A stretch of 11,373 nucleotides of DNA from positions 1 through 11,373 of the forward strand of contig CAJYKY010000227.1 of assembly GCA_913775005.1 (NCBI GenBank). Direction: 5' to 3'. The position numbers were made by a program, and so were the translations under genes. This DNA comes from an uncultured Achromobacter sp. Its GTDB lineage: Bacteria > Pseudomonadota > Gammaproteobacteria > Burkholderiales > Burkholderiaceae_B. The notes beneath the pieces were generated by a model that worked only from the letters and a program-made list of their open reading frames with translations, made no database searches and had not been told where the DNA came from. Shown piece by piece: positions 1 through 5,368 of the stretch. Positions within the stretch are counted from its first letter, which is position 1, and every line of letters begins with the position of its first letter.

Positions 1-1194
1 GAAATTTTTCCTGTTGCCGGCGTTGAAATCGGCGTCACCGAGGCCGGCATCCGCAAAGCCAACCGGCGTGACCTGACCGTGTTCCGCCTGGCCGAAGGCA
101 CCAGCGTGGCGGGCGTGTTCACGCGCAACCGCTTCTGCGCCGCCCCCGTGCAAGTTTGCCAGGCCCATCTGGCCGCCGGCGGCCCCATCAGCGCGCTGGT
201 CATCAACACCGGCAACGCCAACGCCGGCACCGGCGAAGAAGGCCTGAAGAAAGCCAACGACACCTGCGAAGCGCTGGGCAAGCTGTTGGGCGTGCCCGCG
301 TCGCAAATCCTGCCGTTCTCCACCGGCGTCATCCTGGAACCGCTGCCGCTGGACCGCCTGGTGGCCGGCCTGCCGGGCGCCATCGCCAACCTGGCCGCCG
401 ACCACTGGTCCAGCGCCGCCCACGGCATCATGACGACCGACACGCTGCCCAAGATCTCGTCGGCCAAGGTGCAGATCGACGGCAAGACCGTCACCTTCAC
501 CGGCATCAGCAAGGGCGCGGGCATGATCCGCCCCAACATGGCTACCATGCTGAGCTTCCTGGCCACCGATGCCGGCATCGCCCAGCCGCTGCTGCGCAAG
601 CTGGCCGTTGAAATCGCCGACGCGTCGTTCAACCGCATCACCGTTGATGGCGACACGTCCACCAATGACTCGTTCATCATCGCTGCCACCGGCAAGTCGG
701 GCGTGAACGTCAACAGCGAGTCCGACGCCGCCTACGCCGCCGTGCGCCAGGCACTGACCGCCGCCGCGCTGGATCTGGCCACCAAGATCGTGCGCGACGC
801 CGAAGGCGCCACCAAGTTCATGACCATCCGCGTCGAAGAAGCCGGCACCACCGAAGAAGCGCTGAAGGTCGCCTACGCGGTGGCGCATTCGCCGCTGGTC
901 AAGACCGCGTTCTTTGCGTCGGACCCCAACCTGGGCCGCATCCTGGCCGCCGTTGGCTACGCGGGCATCGACGATCTGGACGTGTCCAACATCCGCCTGT
1001 GGCTGGACGATGTGCTGGTGGCCAAGAACGGCGGCCGCAATCCGGAATACCAGGAAGCCGATGGCCAGCGCGTCATGAAGCAGGCCGAGATCTCGGTGCG
1101 CATCGCGCTGGGCCGCGGCCAGGTCAGCGACACGGTCTACACCTGCGACTTCTCGCACGAATACGTGTCGATCAACGCTGACTACCGTTCCTGA
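1..1194 (+). CDS. argJ: Bifunctional ornithine acetyltransferase / N-acetylglutamate synthase ArgJ (5' end outside window)
   Basis: ArgJ moves the acetyl group from N-acetylornithine to glutamate, and can often also use acetyl-CoA, closing the cyclic arginine pathway in the cytoplasm. The reading frame is open from base 1 and encodes 397 residues here. By family length (about 405-410) only some 10-15 N-terminal residues are missing. The GTG at 79 is internal: the codons before it already give typical ArgJ sequence (FPVAGVEIGV...). The self-cleavage site is visible as KGAGMIRPNMATML; the Ala-Thr bond is cut and the Thr (codon 544-546) becomes the N-terminal nucleophile of the beta chain. The STG at 319-327 fits the oxyanion-hole Thr-Gly. 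The C-terminus NADYRS is the usual ArgJ ending. The protein looks intact and functional. The next gene starts 5 bases downstream, so co-transcription is likely. The identification is secure; whether it can use acetyl-CoA (bifunctional) cannot be read from sequence alone. Confidence 0.97.
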   Translation, partial: EIFPVAGVEIGVTEAGIRKANRRDLTVFRLAEGTSVAGVFTRNRFCAAPVQVCQAHLAAGGPISALVINTGNANAGTGEEGLKKANDTCEALGKLLGVPASQILPFSTGVILEPLPLDRLVAGLPGAIANLAADHWSSAAHGIMTTDTLPKISSAKVQIDGKTVTFTGISKGAGMIRPNMATMLSFLATDAGIAQPLLRKLAVEIADASFNRITVDGDTSTNDSFIIAATGKSGVNVNSESDAAYAAVRQALTAAALDLATKIVRDAEGATKFMTIRVEEAGTTEEALKVAYAVAHSPLVKTAFFASDPNLGRILAAVGYAGIDDLDVSNIRLWLDDVLVAKNGGRNPEYQEADGQRVMKQAEISVRIALGRGQVSDTVYTCDFSHEYVSINADYRS

Positions 1195-1199
1195 TCCTC

Positions 1200-2066
1200 A
1201 TGAGCGCAAGCGAATTTTCTACCCTTATCCAGCGCGCCGAGCGCGTGTTGGCGCAGCTGGAGGCCTTTCTGCCGCCGGCCACGCCCGAAATCGACTGGAG
1301 CGCGCACGCCTTTCGCTGGCGCAAGCGCGGCGCGCGCGGCTGGCTGGATGCCGTGCGCCACGTGGCGCGCATCGATGTTGAAGACCTTCAACATATCGAA
1401 CGGCAGAAGGCCACGATCGACCGCAACACCGTCCAGTTCCTTGAAAAAAAGCCCGCCAACAACGTACTCATGACGGGTGCGCGCGGCACCGGCAAGAGCT
1501 CGCTGGTCAAGGCCATGCTGGCCGCCTATGGCGAGCGCGGGCTGCGGCTGATTGAAGTCGACAAGTCCGACTTGGGTGACCTGGCCGACATCGTCGAACT
1601 CGTCGCCCCACGCCCCGAACGCTTCATCGTGTTCTGCGACGACCTGTCCTTCGAAGAAGGCGAAGCGGGCTACAAGGCGCTCAAGTCGGTGCTGGACGGC
1701 TCGGTATCTGCGTCTGGCGACAACGTGCTGATCTACGCCACGTCCAACCGGCGCCATCTGATGCCGGAATACATGAGCGAAAACCTGCAAGCCAAGCATC
1801 AGCCCGATGGCGAAATCCATCCGGGCGAAACGGTCGAAGAGAAAATCTCGCTGTCCGAACGCTTTGGCCTGTGGCTGTCGTTCTACCCGTTCAAGCAGGA
1901 CGACTACCTGGACATCGTCTACCACTGGCTGCGCGAACTGGGCTGCCCCGAGGAACACATTGCGCCGTCGCGCACCGAAGCGCTGCAATGGACGATCGAA
2001 CGCGGGTCGCGTTCCGGCCGCGTGGCCTATCAGTTCGCACGCGATTGGGCGGCCCGCCATGTCTGA
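1200..2066 (+). CDS. DUF815-family P-loop ATPase, function unknown
   Basis: This encodes a 288-residue soluble protein of the DUF815 group (PF05673 as I recall it), an AAA-like ATPase family without an established role. The Walker A motif GARGTGKSS lies at residues 93-101. The Walker B strand FIVFCDD lies at 142-148, followed by Ser/Glu-rich sequence. TSN at 181-183 fits sensor 1. Arginines near 271-274 (RGSRSGR) may be sensor 2 or an arginine finger. The first 85 residues form a helical N-terminal part without a recognisable motif. There is no signal peptide or membrane segment. The ATG at 1200 is chosen because it follows the argJ stop by 5 bases and gives the usual family length; no good ribosome binding site precedes it, so translation may be coupled to argJ. 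Its end overlaps the Nudix gene by 8 bases. Family assignment is good; the cellular role is unknown. Confidence 0.9.
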   Translation: MSASEFSTLIQRAERVLAQLEAFLPPATPEIDWSAHAFRWRKRGARGWLDAVRHVARIDVEDLQHIERQKATIDRNTVQFLEKKPANNVLMTGARGTGKSSLVKAMLAAYGERGLRLIEVDKSDLGDLADIVELVAPRPERFIVFCDDLSFEEGEAGYKALKSVLDGSVSASGDNVLIYATSNRRHLMPEYMSENLQAKHQPDGEIHPGETVEEKISLSERFGLWLSFYPFKQDDYLDIVYHWLRELGCPEEHIAPSRTEALQWTIERGSRSGRVAYQFARDWAARHV

Positions 2067-3021
2067 AAAAATCGTGGACGTGGCCGCCGGCCTGATCCTG
2101 CGCGAAGACGGCATGCTGCTGCTGGGCCAGCGGCCTGAAGGCAAGCCGTGGTCGGGCTGGTGGGAACTGCCGGGCGGCAAGCTGGAGCCGGGCGAAACGG
2201 TGCTGCAAGCGCTGGCCCGCGAATTGCAGGAAGAGCTGGGCATCCGCGTCACGCAGTCGCGTCCGTGGGTGACCTATGTGCACGTCTATCCGCACACCAC
2301 CGTGCGGCTGGCGTTCTGCCACGTGACCGCCTGGGAAGGCGAGCCCACCGGCCTTGAGAACCAGCGCCTGGAATGGGTCGACCCGGCCAACGCAGCGTCG
2401 GTCGGCGACTTGCTTCCCGCCACGCTGCCGCCGCTGCGCTGGCTGCAACTGCCCACCACGTACGGCATCAGTTCGATTGGATCGCGCGCGGGTGTCGCCG
2501 CCTTCCTGGGCCGCCTGGATGCCGCGCTGGCGCGGGGCGTGAAGCTGGTGCAATTCCGTGAACCGCAATGGCCGGATGGCGCCAACGCCACCTCGCTGCA
2601 TGAAGTCTTGCAGCAGGTGCAAAAGCGCTGCCGCGTTGCCGGTGCGCGCCTGCTGGTCAACAGCGTGCATCCCGCCGCGTGGTGGAAGGAAGCCGACGGC
2701 GTGCATCTGCGCACCGCCGACGCCGCCCGCCTGAACGCCCGTCCGGAGCTGCCGGCCGGCGCGCTGGTGGGGGTGTCGGCGCACGACAACGCGCAGGTCG
2801 TCCACGCGCGCGAACTGGGCGCGGACTTCGCCGTGCTGGGCCCTGTTCTGGACACGCCCAGCCACCCGGGCGCGGCCACGCTGGGCTGGGAAGGTTTCGT
2901 CCAGGGCAACCGCGACGCGGGCATTCCGGTGTTCGCGCTGGGCGGGCAGTCCACCACTACCCTGTCGCAGGCACTACGGCATGGCGCACACGGCATCGCG
3001 GGTATACGCGGGGTGCTCTAA
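2059..3021 (+). CDS. Nudix hydrolase fused to a ThiE-like domain (MutT/ThiE fusion)
   Basis: This is a 320-residue two-domain protein. Residues 1-130 are a MutT-like Nudix hydrolase with a perfect Nudix box at 40-62: G40, E46, R54-E55, E58-E59 and G61 match GX5EX7REUXEEXGU. Such enzymes cleave nucleoside diphosphate-X compounds, for example 8-oxo-dGTP in MutT. Residues about 135-320 resemble thiamine-phosphate synthase: VQFRE at 164-168, GVHLR at 214-218, GVSAH at 238-242, GPVLDT at 261-266 and ALGGQ at 293-297. Several ThiE active-site residues are changed: the Lys of QxRxK is Pro169, the metal-binding Asp of the NDR motif is Ser202, and GGI is GGQ. The fusion is known in beta- and gammaproteobacteria, so it is not an artefact. 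The ATG at 2059 lies inside the end of the ATPase gene (8-base overlap) and starts directly at the Nudix domain (MSEKIVDVAAG). Likely a nucleotide-pool cleaning enzyme; the role of the ThiE-like half is open. Confidence 0.92.
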   Translation: MSEKIVDVAAGLILREDGMLLLGQRPEGKPWSGWWELPGGKLEPGETVLQALARELQEELGIRVTQSRPWVTYVHVYPHTTVRLAFCHVTAWEGEPTGLENQRLEWVDPANAASVGDLLPATLPPLRWLQLPTTYGISSIGSRAGVAAFLGRLDAALARGVKLVQFREPQWPDGANATSLHEVLQQVQKRCRVAGARLLVNSVHPAAWWKEADGVHLRTADAARLNARPELPAGALVGVSAHDNAQVVHARELGADFAVLGPVLDTPSHPGAATLGWEGFVQGNRDAGIPVFALGGQSTTTLSQALRHGAHGIAGIRGVL

Positions 3022-3034
3022 GGCTTGACCCGCG
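3007..3034 (+). terminator. GC-rich hairpin across the Nudix-ThiE stop codon
   Basis: CGCGGG at 3007-3012 pairs with CCCGCG at 3029-3034, and T3014 can also pair with A3028 past a bulged G. The loop is about 13 bases and contains the TAA stop. No T-run follows, so it is not a canonical intrinsic terminator. It could pause polymerase, stabilise the 3' end or be chance in GC-rich DNA. Confidence 0.25.
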
Positions 3035-3066
3035 GGGCGGGAAGTCTGCAAGATATCGGGTTAATT
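3025..3066 (+). promoter_or_regulatory. Possible weak promoter region for the TetR gene
   Basis: TTGACC at 3025-3030 resembles a sigma-70 -35 box. The following AT-richer patch (AGATATC at 3051-3057, TTAATT at 3061-3066) holds no good TATAAT match at 16-18 bases spacing; the nearest -10-like hexamers need 19-21. A promoter for the TetR gene is expected somewhere in 3022-3173, but this assignment is tentative. Confidence 0.2.
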
Positions 3067-3081
3067 GCGGACGATTCTGCC

Positions 3082-3105
3082 CCGCTGCCGGCTTGGCCGG
3101 AGCGG
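3082..3105 (+). other. Imperfect inverted repeat in the gap upstream of the TetR gene
   Basis: CCGCT (3082-3086) plus CCGG (3088-3091) pairs with CCGG (3097-3100) plus AGCGG (3101-3105), giving a 9-base-pair stem with one bulged G and the loop CTTGG. No T-run follows. It sits 68 bases before the TetR start, so it could be an operator-like palindrome for autoregulation, a leader hairpin or a factor-dependent terminator for the upstream genes. The remainder of the 152-base gap (3022-3173) holds no other gene that I can support. Confidence 0.35.
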
Positions 3106-3162
3106 CGTCCGTTCCAGCCGGGTATCTTCGCCAACACGAACCCCGCCGGCTCTCTCGTCATG

Positions 3163-3167
3163 AAGGA
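3163..3167 (+). promoter_or_regulatory. Ribosome binding site of the TetR gene
   Basis: AAGGA lies 6 bases before the ATG at 3174, a good Shine-Dalgarno sequence and spacing. It decides the start: the ATG at 3160 is in another frame, and the open frame upstream of 3174 overlaps the Nudix-ThiE gene and has no family resemblance. Confidence 0.75.
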
Positions 3168-3173
3168 ACAGCC

Positions 3174-3896
3174 ATGTCCCGCCGTGCGAATACCGAGCGC
3201 CAAATCCTGCAAGCCCTTGAGGCCCAGATCCTGGAAACAGGCATGGGCGGTGTCGGCATCAACGCCGTCGCCAAACGCGCGGGGGTCAGCAAAGAACTCA
3301 TCTATCGCTACTTCGACGGCATGCCCGGCCTGCTTCTGGCATGGATGCAGGAGCAGGATTTCTGGACACGCAACCCGGGCTTGCTGGCCGCCGAAGAATC
3401 CAGCCACAAGCCGCCGGGCGATCTGGTCCTGACGATGTTGCGCGCACAGCTTGAAACGCTGATGGGCAATGAAACGCTGCGCGAAGTGCGGCGCTGGGAA
3501 CTGATTGAACACAACGAGGTGACGTCCACACTGGCCGAGCGCCGCGAAAAGGCCGCGCGGGGATTCATCGACCGCGTCGATGAGCTTGCGCCTGACGAAT
3601 TGGATGTGCCGGCCGTAGTGGGGTTGATTCTGGCGGGCTCGGTGTATCTGGCGTTGCGCGCCAAGACGGCAACGCACTTTCTGGGGCTGCCCTTGCATCA
3701 GCCCGAAGGCTGGGCGCGCATCGACAAGGCCATGGAATATCTGGTGGCCTGCTGTTTCCCGGACATGCTGCACGCCGAGCCGCTGTCTACGCTGGAAGCG
3801 CGCCGGCCTGCGGGCGACGGCGTGCCGGCGGCCACGGCGCAGGACGTGTCTGCGGCACCGCCGCAAAGCCCTGCTCCTGCCGCGCCGGCCGGCTAG
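3174..3896 (+). CDS. TetR/AcrR-family transcriptional regulator
   Basis: This encodes a 240-residue regulator. Residues about 8-50 form the TetR DNA-binding domain: helix RQILQALEAQILETG, then the helix-turn-helix INAVAKRAGVSKELIYRYF at 29-47, which fits the family pattern (A..AGVS...YRYF). Residues 50-200 are the helical ligand-binding and dimerisation part, which does not reveal the ligand. The last 35 residues (after about 205) are rich in Ala and Pro and probably disordered. A clear ribosome binding site supports the start. The gene faces the efflux operon tail to tail and its TAG overlaps the stop codon of the outer-membrane channel gene. TetR proteins often repress drug pumps, but usually from a divergent position next to the pump promoter. 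Here the pump promoter is more than 7 kb away, so control of the pump is only a guess. Autoregulation through the 3082-3105 repeat is equally possible. Confidence 0.9.
   Translation: MSRRANTERQILQALEAQILETGMGGVGINAVAKRAGVSKELIYRYFDGMPGLLLAWMQEQDFWTRNPGLLAAEESSHKPPGDLVLTMLRAQLETLMGNETLREVRRWELIEHNEVTSTLAERREKAARGFIDRVDELAPDELDVPAVVGLILAGSVYLALRAKTATHFLGLPLHQPEGWARIDKAMEYLVACCFPDMLHAEPLSTLEARRPAGDGVPAATAQDVSAAPPQSPAPAAPAG
3893..3896. other. Overlapping convergent stop codons
   Basis: CTAG at 3893-3896 contains the TAG stop of the TetR gene on the plus strand (3894-3896) and the TAG stop of the outer-membrane channel gene on the minus strand (3893-3895). No intergenic terminator can fit, so each transcript must end inside the opposing gene. 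I see no hairpin with a T-run at either end; the surrounding DNA is simply GC-rich with short palindromes such as GGCTAGCC. Confidence 0.9.
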
Positions 3897-5368
3897 CCCG
3901 GGTTTGCTGGCTGCGCGGGCGGCAAGCCATCCCACCCGCCGCCCAGCGCCACGATCAGATTCACGCTGGCTACCAGCCGCGTGCCCAACAGACTCAACGC
4001 ATTGCGCTCGCTGCTGAGCGCGGTGGCGTCCACCACCGCCACGCTCAGGTAGTCCACCAATCCTGCCCGGTACTGGTTCTGAATCAGCCGCAGGGACTCC
4101 CGGGCGGATTCCAGCGCACGGCGCTGCACCACCTGTTCGTTCTCCATGACCCGCAGCTGGATCAAATAGTCTTCTACTTCACGCAGCCCGACCAGCGCCG
4201 CCTGCCGGTACGCGGCGGCTTGCGAGTCATAGGCGGCGCGCGCCTGTTCCACTTGGGCAGCGCGCGCGCCCCCGTCAAAGATCGTCAGCGCCAACGCCGG
4301 CCCCAACGACCAGAAGCGCGCGGGCGCGGTCAACAATTCCGCAAACTGGCCATTGCGGAACCCGCCATCAGCCGACAAGGTCAAGGACGGGAACCACGCG
4401 GCCTCGGCCACCCCGATCTGCGCATTGGCCGCCGCCGCCCGGCGTTCGGCCGCCGCCACATCCGGACGGCGCTCGAGCAACTCAGACGGCAGGCCTACCG
4501 GAATCTGCGGCAATTGCAGCGTGAAAACCGCCGGCGGCAAGCTGAAATGCGACGGCGCCTGCCCCATCAGCACGGCAATCGCATGCTCGTATTGGCCGCG
4601 CTGCCAGTCCAGGTCGATTGACTGCGCGCGCGTGCTTTCCACCTGCGTGCGCGCCACCGCCACATCGGCCTGACCCGCCACTCCCACCTCATAGCGGTTC
4701 TGCGTCAGCTGCAAAGATTTTTCATACGCCGCCACCGTGGCGTCCAGCAAGCGCTTCTGCTCGTCCAGCACACGCAGCTGCAAATAGGTCTGCACCAGCG
4801 CCGCCTGCGCGCTCAGCCGCGTGGCCGCCAGGTCGGCATAGCTGGCCGACGCGCTGGCTTCGGATGATTCCGTGCTGCGGCGCACGCGGCCCCACACATC
4901 CAGTTCCCAGCTGACGCTGCCCGTCAGCGAATATTGGTTCGACACTGTGCTGCCGCCGGTGCCCGACGACGCGCCATTGCCGCCGCCCGAACGCGTCATG
5001 CCGGCGCCCGCACCCACGGTGGGGTAGAAACCGGAGCGGGCGGCGCGCACCACACCCAGCGCCTGGCGGTAGTTGGCTTCGGCCTGCGCAATGGTCTGGT
5101 TCGACGTGTTCAGGCGATCGACCAGGCCATTGAGCGTGGCGTCGTCATACACGCGCCACCATTGCCCGCGATCCGCCTCATCACGCGGTTCGGCGCGCTT
5201 CCAGCCGTCGACCTGAGCCTGGCTCTGCCCTTCCTTATACGTCGCGCCCACATCGAGTTCAGGGCGTTGATAGTCGGGGCCGACCGCGCAGGCCCCCAGC
5301 ATGGCGCACAGCGCCAACGTCACCGCGCTGCGAGGGAAAAAGGCGTTTTGAAATGGGAAGCGGATCAT
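3893..5368 (-). CDS. RND efflux outer-membrane channel lipoprotein (OprM/NodT family, OpmB-like)
   Basis: This encodes a 491-residue outer-membrane factor, the trimeric duct that lets the inner-membrane pump expel drugs across the outer membrane. The N-terminus is a lipoprotein signal: basic start, hydrophobic AVTLALCAML, then lipobox LGAC with the lipidated Cys27, followed by AVGPDYQRPE, which is typical of the NodT group. Two OEP repeats are visible: one around residues 70-270 (SWELDVWGR at 153-161) and one around 290-480 (LLERRPDVAAAERR at 297-310, AWFPSLTL at 324-331). Length is normal for the family. A Gly/Ser-rich stretch at 124-143 probably lies in a barrel loop. The ATG at 5368 is chosen over an upstream in-frame start at 5425 because it gives a normal signal peptide and overlaps the mdtC stop as ATGA; the extra 19 residues would be an Arg-rich run translated from the end of mdtC. 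By position it matches OpmB of the Pseudomonas MuxABC-OpmB system. Confidence 0.94.
   Translation of the reverse strand: MIRFPFQNAFFPRSAVTLALCAMLGACAVGPDYQRPELDVGATYKEGQSQAQVDGWKRAEPRDEADRGQWWRVYDDATLNGLVDRLNTSNQTIAQAEANYRQALGVVRAARSGFYPTVGAGAGMTRSGGGNGASSGTGGSTVSNQYSLTGSVSWELDVWGRVRRSTESSEASASASYADLAATRLSAQAALVQTYLQLRVLDEQKRLLDATVAAYEKSLQLTQNRYEVGVAGQADVAVARTQVESTRAQSIDLDWQRGQYEHAIAVLMGQAPSHFSLPPAVFTLQLPQIPVGLPSELLERRPDVAAAERRAAAANAQIGVAEAAWFPSLTLSADGGFRNGQFAELLTAPARFWSLGPALALTIFDGGARAAQVEQARAAYDSQAAAYRQAALVGLREVEDYLIQLRVMENEQVVQRRALESARESLRLIQNQYRAGLVDYLSVAVVDATALSSERNALSLLGTRLVASVNLIVALGGGWDGLPPAQPANPG
5365..5368 (-). promoter_or_regulatory. ATGA stop/start overlap coupling mdtC to the outer-membrane channel gene
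   Basis: On the minus strand ATGA joins the start of the channel gene to the TGA stop of mdtC. No Shine-Dalgarno sequence is visible upstream; the ten bases before the ATG are A-rich (ATAAAAAACAC). Translation by terminating ribosomes is the simplest reading. Confidence 0.8.

Noticed and set aside
79..81. GTG at 79 as the start of argJ
   Set aside because: The frame is open to base 1 and the preceding codons already encode conserved ArgJ N-terminal sequence, so the true start lies outside the window.
1807..2058. Earlier start for the Nudix-ThiE protein within the ATPase gene
   Set aside because: The added residues are Arg/Ser-rich with no family resemblance, and the ATG at 2059 begins exactly at the Nudix domain.
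1182..2252. A 356-residue open frame on the minus strand opposite the ATPase gene
   Set aside because: It mirrors the codon pattern of the plus-strand gene, whose Walker motifs and family length are clear; the minus product is rich in Arg, Gln and His and matches no family I know.
3893..3935. Bidirectional intrinsic terminator at the convergent junction
   Set aside because: Short GC palindromes such as GGCTAGCC exist, but no long stem and no T-run on either strand; in DNA this GC-rich they are expected by chance.
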